A stretch of DNA of 64,000 nucleotides, taken from Methanosphaerula subterraneus. GTDB taxonomy: Archaea > Halobacteriota > Methanomicrobia > Methanomicrobiales > Methanospirillaceae. The translations under genes and the position numbers were made by a program. Shown here one piece after another: positions 25,225 through 33,087 of the stretch (the stretch's first letter is position 1; the number at the start of each line of letters is the position of its first letter). Location: NCBI RefSeq assembly GCF_052055875.1, contig NZ_CP170508.1:2480001-2544000 (forward strand), given 5' to 3'. The notes under the pieces were generated by a model, which saw only the letters and a program-made list of their open reading frames with translations, did no database searches and was not told the DNA's origin.

Positions 25225-26262
25225 TCAGGCAAATGCGGTCCACGATCCTGCCGGGGACCACTTCTGGAAGAGCTGGTTTGGCTGGGATGAACCTGCCGGT
25301 GCCCACCCCGAGGTGAACGATGAGGACGAACTCCAGAGCGATGAGGAGCCGGCGGTCATTACCTGCGAAAACCCTCCCGCGGCGTTTCCGCTGAACGGAC
25401 TTGAACGAATCCCAAAGCCGCTCCCTCCAAATGAAAACGAAGTGGTCCCCTTCTCAGTGGTCTGGACTTCTGTCGTCTGGGGCGTTGCTGTGACCGCGGG
25501 TGCCACCGTTGCTACTGCGGTCACTGCAACAGTGGGCTGGGCTGCGGGCTGTGAGAGGAGCGGAACGAGTGCTGCTGACCATCTGGCAGCGATCTTCATC
25601 TCTCCCGACTCTGCAGGGTGAACCCCGCCGTCCTGATTGTCATGCTCACCGTCATAATCGGTGTACTGGTCGACCAGGATGATCGGTGAGGTTTCGGTGT
25701 TCATCTGCTGCTGCAGTCCGGCGAGCCCTGTATTGAGTGAGACGATCTGCTGGTTGGTCTTATCGACACTGGTTGGAATGATCCCGGCGAGCAGGATCTT
25801 CACCTGTGGGTTAACGGCCCGCAGTTCGGTGATGATCGCCCCGATGTTTCCGAGGGTCACAGACTGTGGCACCCCTTCGAGCACATCGTTGGTCCCCAGG
25901 TGGAGGAGTACGATATCCGGATGCAGTCCCGGCAGCCAGGTGGGCAGTTCTGCCAGTTCCCTGGCCGAGGTGTACCCGGCATGACCGTCGTTGTCGGTGT
26001 CAAAGACAAACCCGTAGTCCGGACCGTGCTGGCTGCCGATAAAGTCGACATCGAACCCTTTGTTCTTCAGATCGTTCCAGAGCCAGTACCGGTAGCTCGG
26101 GTAGTTCTGACCGTCGTGGACATCGCCGTACGTGATAGAGTCACCCAGTGGATAGATCTGTACAGCAGCCGATACCGGCGCGGCCAGCCCGAGACAGACC
26201 CCGCAGAACAGCACAATCGCCGCGGTACAGGTTATTTGGCGGCCATAATTTACAGTTTCCAT
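25225..26262 (-). CDS. Secreted SGNH/GDSL-family hydrolase
   Basis: 345 residues. The signal peptide (CTAAIVLFCGVCLGLAAPVSA, cleavage near residue 32) precedes an SGNH hydrolase domain (~34-235): block I PLGDSITYG with the nucleophile serine, block III HLGTNDVLEG and block V DGGVHPAESG with the catalytic histidine. The subfamily is like cellulose-associated esterases that deacylate polysaccharides or lipids. Residues ~240-345 are Ser/Thr/Pro-rich low complexity (SSSLWSSSSSFTS), probably a wall-spanning or disordered tail with no sorting helix. It may act on surface glycans. Confidence 0.82.
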   Translation of the reverse strand: METVNYGRQITCTAAIVLFCGVCLGLAAPVSAAVQIYPLGDSITYGDVHDGQNYPSYRYWLWNDLKNKGFDVDFIGSQHGPDYGFVFDTDNDGHAGYTSARELAELPTWLPGLHPDIVLLHLGTNDVLEGVPQSVTLGNIGAIITELRAVNPQVKILLAGIIPTSVDKTNQQIVSLNTGLAGLQQQMNTETSPIILVDQYTDYDGEHDNQDGGVHPAESGEMKIAARWSAALVPLLSQPAAQPTVAVTAVATVAPAVTATPQTTEVQTTEKGTTSFSFGGSGFGIRSSPFSGNAAGGFSQVMTAGSSSLWSSSSSFTSGWAPAGSSQPNQLFQKWSPAGSWTAFA

Positions 26263-26400
26263 CTAAACCTACTCCCTGGTTCCCCGGTTGGGGCACCTCT
26301 CGCATCCTACAGGATACGCTGTATCTATTTGGCACCTCCGGTACATATACCTGACATCTGTTAATAATAAAAAAAGGAATCCGGTTGAACCGGGTGGTCG

Positions 26401-26856
26401 TTACCAGGCTTCTGGGAATGCCATGTTCGTGTACAGATCCTCAAGGCGTGCCTTGTGGCCTGCTTCCATCTTCGCGAGTTCGAGGAACATCTTCTTCTCC
26501 TCGTCGTCGGTGGTCAGGTTTGCGAACTGGGTGTACATCTGCATTGCAGAGAGCTCTTTCTTGATGGCGATCACCAGGCCGTCGACTGGCTTTAAGTCAG
26601 CAGTCAGCGGTGGGGTCTCGAGCATCTCTCCGAGCTTGTAGTTCTTCTTTGCATCAAAGTGCAATGCAGTTGGCTCACGGGTGAGGAAGCCCTGGAGCAA
26701 CTTTCTGTGCCCGGTCTCCTCGTCAGCGAGTTCCTTGAAGAGGCCCTTCAGGTTTGCGTCCTGAACGGTCTCAGAGATCCTCTGGTAGAAACTGTATGCC
26801 TCAACTTCATTGGTGATAGCCGATTCGATGATCGATCGATAATCCTGTGCATCCAT
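26401..26856 (-). CDS. Rubrerythrin/ferritin-like diiron protein
   Basis: 151 residues forming a four-helix bundle with two diiron half-sites: E-x-E-AYSFYQ with ADEETGH in the first half, and ELSAMQMYTQF with AKMEAGH in the second. It resembles the erythrin domain of rubrerythrins without the C-terminal rubredoxin, so it may be a peroxidase or iron-handling protein for oxidative stress in an anaerobe. ATG 26856 (MDAQDYRS) is chosen over the longer frame because GTGGGGA lies upstream at the right distance. TATA is at 26903-26912. Confidence 0.85.
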   Translation of the reverse strand: MDAQDYRSIIESAITNEVEAYSFYQRISETVQDANLKGLFKELADEETGHRKLLQGFLTREPTALHFDAKKNYKLGEMLETPPLTADLKPVDGLVIAIKKELSAMQMYTQFANLTTDDEEKKMFLELAKMEAGHKARLEDLYTNMAFPEAW

Positions 26857-26902
26857 ACTGTATTCCCCACTAGTTTGATGATCCAACATTTGGGGGATCT
26901 GA

Positions 26903-26912
26903 GTATTTATGT
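26903..26912 (-). promoter_or_regulatory. TATA box of the rubrerythrin-like gene
   Basis: Read on the minus strand, ATAAATACTC lies about 50 bp before the start codon, giving a leader of ~25 bases that contains the Shine-Dalgarno site. Confidence 0.45.
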
Positions 26913-27728
26913 TCTTTGGAATTCTATGGTCACTTCTTCCTCAATTCCCGGTCTTCAACGGTGTGGGAGCCCTGTGGGTTCAATTAACTCGTTTTTGCCC
27001 TCTCGTGAATTCCTGAAACCGTCGTGGGGAATCCCTCGGTCCGATACATTCCCGGCCCGGGGGGTCTCACGCAAATTTCAATTTTCTGCTTTCCGTTTTT
27101 CTATACACGCACATATTTCTGTCATTTATTGAATGCCTCATCATGCCCGGTCTGCAATAAAAAAAAATCATTCCATTTTGAAATGTTGGATACTTGATCG
27201 TATGTGCACCTTTTTTTAAAAAACGTTATTTTTGAATTTTTTTGGTCTGCGCGTCCATCGTGAACACAGATTTTCGTCCCCAAATTGAAAACAGAGGATT
27301 ATTTTTTTGGTCCCTGATCTTTTTTGAACAGAAAGGTCAATCATCTGTTCTCTATATCTGATATGAGTTAAATGGGGTGCCTTCACCACAGACTCCCGGG
27401 CGTCTCCATCCCGTTTCCCAGCGTGGTCATCCCTGCGCTGGCTGCAAGAAACCGGTCTCTTCTCTCCCCGGCACCCCCCACCGCCCTGGTCATGGTGGGG
27501 TCCAGAGGATCCGGATCCCGGGGATCCCGATACCGATCGCCTCAGAGATCCTCGTCATGTCAGGGCCGGTACCTTGTCGACCCTGGCCCTGATTCCATTA
27601 TCCTGGTGCGACCCGATCGTTTCGACGTCGCCGCCCGGGTCATCTGGGTGTGCCCTGGGGTCGGCCGCTTCCTCTGCGAACCGGCCCCCAATGGGCAATT
27701 TTCTCCCCGGTCCACCTGTGCGGGAACG
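26913..27728. other. Gene-free spacer with T-tracts
   Basis: No convincing gene is seen in 816 bases. Bases ~27150-27370 are AT-rich and hold at least five T or A runs of seven or more, including ATTTTTTTGGTC twice. Bases ~27380-27720 are GC-rich, with short overlapping frames that resemble no family and with GGATCC-type palindromes (27505-27530). This may be decayed coding sequence or a terminator-dense boundary. Confidence 0.4.
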
Positions 27729-27738
27729 GTTATATGAT
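27729..27738 (+). promoter_or_regulatory. Candidate TATA box of the fusion transporter gene
   Basis: GTTATATGAT is the best TATA-like element upstream of the transporter. It lies ~170 bp before the chosen ATG, so the leader would be long, or the start lies further upstream (ATG 27850 or GTG 27811). Confidence 0.25.
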
Positions 27739-27900
27739 GATGAAGGTAATAGTTGCATAAGACCTCGGGTCCGGGCCTCAACGGGTGCAGAATAAGGAAA
27801 TGGGCGGCCCGTGCCGTTACGGCCATCACCCCGGTATCTGTCGCGGCGAATGTGCGATTCGCGCCATGCGACAGTGGCCCCGAGCAGTGGAAATACGAAT

Positions 27901-30183
27901 ATGAGACTGCGCAGCCTGAGCCTGACCACCTGGATACTGCTGGGTTTCGTCCTCGGAGTTCTCACCGGTTTGATCTTCGGCGATCTCTGTTCGGTTCTGA
28001 AGCCCTTCAGCGAGGCGTTCATCAAGATATGGCAGATCACCATCCTCCCATCCGTGGTGCTCTCCCTCATCGTGGGAATAGGGAGCCTGGAGAGAGATAG
28101 CGCACGAGCGATCGCCGTGAAAGCGGGGCTGGTCCTGCTGCTGTTCTGGACGATCGGTGTCGGGATATTCTTCTCATTTCAGTTGGCGTTCCCTCCCCGG
28201 GAGGCCGCCTCGTTCTTCAGCACTCAGGACCTGGCTGGGAATGCCGGTCTCAACATCATCGACCAGTTCATTCCCACCAACCCCTTTCAGACACTATCGG
28301 AGGGGATAATTCCTGCCACGGTGCTCTTCTGCCTGTTTCTGGGCTTCGCCCTGATGATGGACGACGGGAGCGGGCCGATTCTGAAATCGCTCAGGACCCT
28401 GCTGGGGGCGCTCACGCGTATGACGAGCATCCTGTCCAAAACCTTTCCCATCGGTGTCTTCGTCATCACCGCCAGCACGGCAGGAACCATGACCTTCGAG
28501 GGTTTTCTGGATCTCCAGGTCTTCCTCTTCTCCCTCGCGGCTGCCACCACCCTGCTCGGTCTCGTCGTTCTACCCCTGCTGATCACCTGTTTCACCACCT
28601 TCCGCTATCGGGAGATCCTCGCCGCCTCGTCCAGGGCGGTGATCCTTGCACTCTCGACCAGCAGCGAGTTCATCACCCTCCCGCTGATCATCGAAGGCGT
28701 CAGGAAACTCTTCGAAAGGTCGGCTGGGGGCTCTACTGGCAGCGGTGCGGGTGGCGATACGTACCGGTCCGACGACCATCTGGGGGATCGGACCGGGGAG
28801 GAGCAGAGCCCTGAGTGGAAAGACATCCGGTCGTACAGCGAGCTCCTGGTGCCTGTGGCTTACACCTTTCCACTGCTGGGCGCGCTCACTCCCTTTCTCT
28901 TCATCCTCTTCGTGGCGTGGCTGTATCAGAGCCCGCCGGACCTGATGCAGCAGGTGCAGCTCGTTGCAGTGGGGATTCCCACCTTCTTCGGTTCGTCCAA
29001 GATCTCGGTGGTATCACTCCTGAACTTGATGCATCTCCCTGCAGATGCATACAACCTGTACATCAGCATGGGGATCCTGCGCCAGTGCTGTGTGGCCGCC
29101 CTGTCCTGTATGTCGATCTTTTCGTTCACCACCATCAGCATCGCCCTTGTCACGAACCGGGGCCGGCTGCGATGGAGGAGGGCAATCCCGTCCGTCCTGC
29201 TCATCCTGCTGCTGACCGTTCTCATGATCGTGGGTCTGAAGGCGGGCTTCGCCCTCCTGCTGGCCAACACCTATCACGGGGATGATCAGATCTCCCGGAT
29301 GGAACTTCCCCTTGATTCGGATGAGAGGAGGCTGGACGATGTCGTGAACACCACGGTCTATCTGCATTCTGAGGATGTTCCGGTCATCATCCATCGGGAC
29401 TCCGGCGGAGGGGACGATGTCAAAATGATCAGGGAGCGGGGGGTGCTTCGGGTGGGGTACAACGGCAACAACATCCCCTTCGTCTTCTTCAACGGGAAGG
29501 GTGAGCTGGTGGGGTACGATGTGCAGATGGCCTATGATCTCGCCCGGGTCATCAATGTAACCCGGCTCGAGTTCGTGCCCATCACCGGGGCGACCCTTGC
29601 CGATTCCCTCGACAGCGGCTACTGCGACATCGTCATGTCTGCGGTCATGGTCAATTCGGCGAGGCTCGATGCGATGAAGTTCACCGATCCCTATGTCACC
29701 GTCCACATGTCGTTCGTGGTGCCGGACGAGCAGAAGCAGGAGTTCACGCAGTTGAGTGACGTGAAGAAGATGAATAACCTGCGAGTGGCGGTCTTCAACA
29801 ACACTGCGCTGGTGGGGGTTGCGACGCGGCTGCTTCCCCAGGCAACGATCGTCCCGATCGATGCAAGGGAGGAGTTCTTCGTGGAGAAGAGGGCGGATGC
29901 CCTCTTCATCCCGGCCGAGGAGGGGTATACGATGACCATGCTGTACCCGTTCTACGACGTGGCCATCATCGAGCCCAACAATTCGTATGAGATGATGTAT
30001 GGGTACGCGGTGGCCATGAACAGCAGCGATACCTACCTGATGGGGCTCAACTACTGGCTCAAGATGGAGGGAGAGTATGGAAAACTGGAGCAGAAGTACG
30101 ATTACTGGATCCTGGGGAAGAATGCAGTATCGGTCGAGCCGCGCTGGTCTGTGGTGCGAGATGTTCTGCACTGGGTGAACTGA
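27901..30183 (+). CDS. SLC1-type symporter fused to an extracellular solute-binding domain
   Basis: 760 residues. Residues ~1-455 are a dicarboxylate/amino-acid:cation symporter (SLC1/DAACS) fold: the N-terminal scaffold, an HP1-like ALSTSSEFITLPLI and an HP2-like VAVGIPTFFGSSKISVV. The usual TM7 NMDGT sodium motif is not seen at its expected place (LLVPVAYTFPLLGALTP). An extra helix (SVLLILLLTVLMIVGLKAGF) should put the C-terminus outside. Residues ~505-740 are a family-3 amino-acid solute-binding domain (RGVLRVGYNGNNIPFVFFN, GYDVQMAYDLARVINV, FTDPYVTVHMSFVV). A single-polypeptide binding-protein-assisted symporter is the likely role. ATG 27901 begins the basic residues before TM1. Confidence 0.8.
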   Translation: MRLRSLSLTTWILLGFVLGVLTGLIFGDLCSVLKPFSEAFIKIWQITILPSVVLSLIVGIGSLERDSARAIAVKAGLVLLLFWTIGVGIFFSFQLAFPPREAASFFSTQDLAGNAGLNIIDQFIPTNPFQTLSEGIIPATVLFCLFLGFALMMDDGSGPILKSLRTLLGALTRMTSILSKTFPIGVFVITASTAGTMTFEGFLDLQVFLFSLAAATTLLGLVVLPLLITCFTTFRYREILAASSRAVILALSTSSEFITLPLIIEGVRKLFERSAGGSTGSGAGGDTYRSDDHLGDRTGEEQSPEWKDIRSYSELLVPVAYTFPLLGALTPFLFILFVAWLYQSPPDLMQQVQLVAVGIPTFFGSSKISVVSLLNLMHLPADAYNLYISMGILRQCCVAALSCMSIFSFTTISIALVTNRGRLRWRRAIPSVLLILLLTVLMIVGLKAGFALLLANTYHGDDQISRMELPLDSDERRLDDVVNTTVYLHSEDVPVIIHRDSGGGDDVKMIRERGVLRVGYNGNNIPFVFFNGKGELVGYDVQMAYDLARVINVTRLEFVPITGATLADSLDSGYCDIVMSAVMVNSARLDAMKFTDPYVTVHMSFVVPDEQKQEFTQLSDVKKMNNLRVAVFNNTALVGVATRLLPQATIVPIDAREEFFVEKRADALFIPAEEGYTMTMLYPFYDVAIIEPNNSYEMMYGYAVAMNSSDTYLMGLNYWLKMEGEYGKLEQKYDYWILGKNAVSVEPRWSVVRDVLHWVN

Positions 30184-30295
30184 GTTCCCGGACATAATCC
30201 ACGAACTCGGGAGAGTCCACTCCGACCAGAACGCTTGCCGATGTCATGACTTCCGGGTCGGATCGCTCTGGGCCGATACTTCTGGCGCCGGCCAT
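30059..30295 (-). pseudogene. Promoter-bearing N-terminal gene fragment
   Basis: A minus-strand frame starts MAGARSIGPERSDPEVMTSA at 30295, 30 bp after a good TATA box (AATATAAG, 30321-30328). About 40 codons look coding-like (G/C-rich third positions), but from ~30183 the frame merely runs antisense through the end of the transporter gene. It could be the surviving 5' end of a gene truncated by a rearrangement, or a small real protein. No family is recognised. Confidence 0.25.
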
Positions 30296-30328
30296 TTGCG
30301 CGGTGATGGAGACGTCGATACTTATATT

Positions 30329-30663
30329 CTGTGAGATATGGAAATTTTGGAAAATCAAAAACAGCATTCAATAGGATCTTTTTTCATTTGGTTTTGTAAA
30401 TTGAGGCGATTTTCTATGTCAAATGATTGATCTGATGCCCATTTCAATCGCCTATTAACGACAGGGGCCGTAGGTGCTTTCTCTGTTTTACCGCCCCGAG
30501 CCCAGTTTCGCAGAATAAACAGATGATCAAATCGACGAGATAAATATCCAGAAGACAGGGTCACTGATAGGATTCAGGACGGAGCGGGAGTATCATCTAA
30601 AAGAAAGACACACCTGACCGTTGAATTTTAGAGATTTTGAAAAAGGGACGTGACAAAACTGGA
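30329..30663. other. AT-rich spacer before the tRNA genes
   Basis: No gene with support. A 69-codon minus-strand frame (30355-30564, ...NRRLKWASDQSFDIENRL...) vaguely suggests an eroded protein or transposase remnant but has no motif to support it. Confidence 0.3.
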
Positions 30664-30666
30664 CGA

Positions 30667-30739
30667 CGCCCAGGTCGGAATTCGAATCCGAGTCGATGCC
30701 GTGACAGGGCATCATGATAGGCCACTACACTACCTGGGC
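30667..30739 (-). tRNA. tRNA-Asp (GTC)
   Basis: The 73-base cloverleaf on the minus strand has acceptor stem GCCCAGG/CCTGGGC, anticodon stem ATGCC/GGCAT, loop CTGTCAC with anticodon GTC, a T-arm with GATTCGAAT, and discriminator G. CCA is not encoded. Confidence 0.95.
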
Positions 30740-30763
30740 AATTGTTTTGGGTTTCCTCAGATG

Positions 30764-30868
30764 TCCCGCCTCCCGGAATCGAACCGGGGACATCGCGGTA
30801 GCCGCGCGTTTACCTGATCGGTAAATCATACTACAGCCGCGCACTCTACCAGGCTGAGTTAAGGCGGG
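30764..30868 (-). tRNA. tRNA-Tyr (GTA) with intron
   Basis: The acceptor stem is CCCGCCT/AGGCGGG with the archaeal C1-G72 tyrosine identity pair and discriminator A. The anticodon is GTA at 30832-30834. A 31-base intron (30800-30830) follows position 37, the canonical archaeal site. Removing it restores the anticodon stem CGCGG/CCGCG and gives a 74-base tRNA. The intron end repeats the CGCGGCT of the exon, as expected for a bulge-helix-bulge substrate of the splicing endonuclease. Confidence 0.93.
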
Positions 30869-30948
30869 TCACTGCCCTAACTAACTTGGAATAGAGAGTA
30901 ATTAAACGTATCGCTCATTCCGGCAGATCTCAGCGGGGTCTGATGAAT

Positions 30949-30960
30949 ATTTATATAAAG
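30949..30960 (+). promoter_or_regulatory. TATA box of the leuA-like transcript
   Basis: ATTTATATAAAG is a near-ideal archaeal TATA box centred 26 bp before the ATG at 30980. Confidence 0.6.
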
Positions 30961-30979
30961 AGATCCTATAATCTCGTGT

Positions 30980-31027
30980 ATGCAACGCATAACAACTCCT
31001 GTGGGGAATTGTTTTCTTCCCTGCTAA
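30980..31027 (+). CDS. Leaderless 15-codon micro-ORF before the leuA-like gene
   Basis: The only ATG at the predicted transcript start reads MQRITTPVGNCFLPC then TAA. It is in the frame one base behind the synthase frame. At CCC-T (31019-31022) a +1 shift would join it to the synthase frame. It is therefore either a regulatory upstream ORF, the first part of a frameshifted protein, or a sign of a sequence error. Confidence 0.4.
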   Translation: MQRITTPVGNCFLPC

Positions 31028-31043
31028 AAACGCCGATCAAACG

Positions 31044-32519
31044 CTGATCACTGTTTTCGACACCACCCTGCGGGATGGTGAGCAGACCCCCGGGGTCTCA
31101 TTCAGTACTGAACAGAAGCACAGCATCGCAGCGCAGCTCTCAGCTCTGGGTGTCCATACGATCGAGGCCGGGTTCCCTGCCTCGTCTGCAGGCGAACGCG
31201 AATCGGTTCGGGCCATCGCGGCCCTGGACCTGGACGCGGAGATCTGTGGCCTTGCCCGGGCCCTGAAGTCCGATGTGGACGCATGCCTCGACTGTGACGT
31301 CGACCTGATCCATGTCTTCATCCCGACCTCTGATATCCAGCGGGTCCATACGATCAAGAAGACCAGGGAGGAGGTGCTGGCCAGCACCTCTGCGATCATC
31401 GAGTATGTTCGGGAGCATCACGGCCAGTGCATGTTCTCGCCGATGGACGCGACCAGGACCGAGCCGGCCTACCTGCTGGAGGTCTGCAGAGCCGCAGCCG
31501 CCGCAGGGGCGACGATCATCAACCTCCCCGACACTGTCGGGGTCGCCTCCCCGACATCGATGGCCACGATGGTCCGCGGGATCGCACCGGAGGTCGACGC
31601 AATAATCGATGTCCATTGCCACAACGACTTCGGGCTTGCGGTGGCTAACACCACCATGGCCGTCGAGGCCGGGGCGCGACAGGTCCAGGTGACGGTGAAC
31701 GGGATCGGGGAACGGGCCGGCAATGCCGACCTCGCGCAGACGGTGATGGTCCTCGAGTCGATCTATGGGATCAAGACCGGGATCAAGACCGAGAAGATCG
31801 TCGAGACCTCAACGCTGGTCTCACGGTACTCGGGGATTCCGCTGCCGCCGATGCAGCCGGTCGTCGGGGAGAATGCATTCTCCCATGAGTCTGGGATCCA
31901 CTCGCAGGGGGTGCTTGCCAATTCGGCCACGTTCGAACCAGGGATCATGACCCCCGAGATGGTCGGGCATCGGCGCCGGCTGATGCTCGGCAAGCATGTG
32001 GGCAGGCACGCCGTCAGGCAGATGCTCCTCGATGCCCATCTGGAGGTGACCGACCAGCAACTGAACCTGGTCGTCGAGAAGGTGAAGGCGATCGCTGACA
32101 AGGGGAAGCGGATCACTGACTCCGACCTCTATGCGATCGGCGAGGGAGTCCTCGGGATCGAGGAAGGACCCCGGGCAATGGACCTCGCGGATATCGCAAT
32201 CATGACCGGGAACCATATGATCCCGACCGCCAGCGTCCGTGCGATCTGGCAGGGGGAGGAACGGGTGGTCAGCAGTGTCGGCAACGGCCCAGTGGATGCC
32301 GCTCTGAACGCCATCGGCAAAATCCTCCCTGCCGAGGTTCGGCTGAAGGACTTCCGGATCGAGGCGATCTCTGGAGGGTCTGACGCGATCTGTCATGTCA
32401 CAATCGCAGTCGAGGACCAGAAGGGGCGGATCGTCGACGCCGGGGCCTCCGGGGACGATGTCGTCATCACCTCGACGGAAGCGATGGTGAACGCGATAAA
32501 CCTGCTCTACCGGTTCTGA
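31044..32519 (+). CDS. leuA: 2-isopropylmalate/citramalate synthase family protein with non-canonical start
   Basis: 491 residues if counted from CTG 31044, matching the 490-residue family length. The TIM barrel carries TVFDTTLRDGEQTPGVSFS, the metal-binding HCHNDFGLAVANT and NGIGERAGNADL. The C-terminal ~120 residues are the LeuA-type regulatory (leucine/isoleucine-sensing) domain, ending AISGGSDAICHVTIAVED. It condenses acetyl-CoA with 2-oxoisovalerate (LeuA) or pyruvate (CimA); the sequence alone does not settle which. The frame has no ATG, GTG or TTG between the upstream stop (30989) and GTG 31275, and starting at 31275 would remove the first catalytic strand. Use of CTG, +1 frameshifting, or a sequence error must be invoked. 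Confidence 0.8.
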   Translation: MITVFDTTLRDGEQTPGVSFSTEQKHSIAAQLSALGVHTIEAGFPASSAGERESVRAIAALDLDAEICGLARALKSDVDACLDCDVDLIHVFIPTSDIQRVHTIKKTREEVLASTSAIIEYVREHHGQCMFSPMDATRTEPAYLLEVCRAAAAAGATIINLPDTVGVASPTSMATMVRGIAPEVDAIIDVHCHNDFGLAVANTTMAVEAGARQVQVTVNGIGERAGNADLAQTVMVLESIYGIKTGIKTEKIVETSTLVSRYSGIPLPPMQPVVGENAFSHESGIHSQGVLANSATFEPGIMTPEMVGHRRRLMLGKHVGRHAVRQMLLDAHLEVTDQQLNLVVEKVKAIADKGKRITDSDLYAIGEGVLGIEEGPRAMDLADIAIMTGNHMIPTASVRAIWQGEERVVSSVGNGPVDAALNAIGKILPAEVRLKDFRIEAISGGSDAICHVTIAVEDQKGRIVDAGASGDDVVITSTEAMVNAINLLYRF

Positions 32520-32557
32520 ATCAGACCGGTAGCATTCAATTTTAGAAAAAAAGAGAT

Positions 32558-32923
32558 TCAGGCGGCGTTCGGGGGTCTATTTCCCCCTTCCAGCGCCTGC
32601 TTGACCTGTGCCTGCAGCTGCTCGAACTTGCTCTGCATCATCTTCTCCTGCTTCTCAAGGGACTTGACCCGAAGTTCCAGGGACTCTGCCTTCTCCTGCA
32701 GCGATGCGACCACCTTCTCTTTTGGTTTCTGCATCATCACGGTTCCTACATTCATGAAGATCGCCGCTCCTTCAGGAACGTCGTTCAGCTCCTCCTCTGC
32801 CCGTCGAGTCTCTCTGATCTCCATCTCGTACTGGGTCTTCTGTGACATGATCGTCTGCATCTGCTGCTGCACCTGCTGCAGCATTCCAATCTGGTTCTGT
32901 ATCTTTGGAGAAATCGCACTCAT
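32558..32923 (-). CDS. pfdB: Prefoldin subunit beta
   Basis: 121 residues: two long amphipathic coiled-coil helices (residues ~5-50 and ~75-112) flank a short beta hairpin (EGAAIFMNVGTVMMQKPKEKV), the archaeal beta-class prefoldin plan. Prefoldin holds nascent proteins and passes them to the thermosome. ATG 32923 is selected because AGAGGT precedes it and the family begins there (MSAISPKIQNQIG). The longer frame to 33013 is rejected. Monocistronic and convergent with the synthase gene. Confidence 0.92.
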   Translation of the reverse strand: MSAISPKIQNQIGMLQQVQQQMQTIMSQKTQYEMEIRETRRAEEELNDVPEGAAIFMNVGTVMMQKPKEKVVASLQEKAESLELRVKSLEKQEKMMQSKFEQLQAQVKQALEGGNRPPNAA

Positions 32924-33087
32924 GGATTTACCTCTGGTGATCGATATGGGTATTCCTGCACTACCAGAGCCTGGCAACAGGATATCTGTACTAATACATC
33001 TCTCAAAGGACATATAATTGCGTATTCTATTACTGTCCTTTTGGGCCGGAACCGTTCAGCCGGTCCCGGTCTCCGGAAAAAATGGAT

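Noticed and set aside
27372..27737. A 121-codon frame upstream of the fusion transporter gene
   Set aside because: Overlaps several other frames, shows Ser/Arg/Pro-biased composition, no promoter or ribosome site, and no family resemblance.
30355..30564. A 69-codon minus-strand frame that faintly resembles an eroded transposase
   Set aside because: No catalytic motif, no terminal inverted repeats and no target duplication seen; the resemblance is too weak to call a mobile element.
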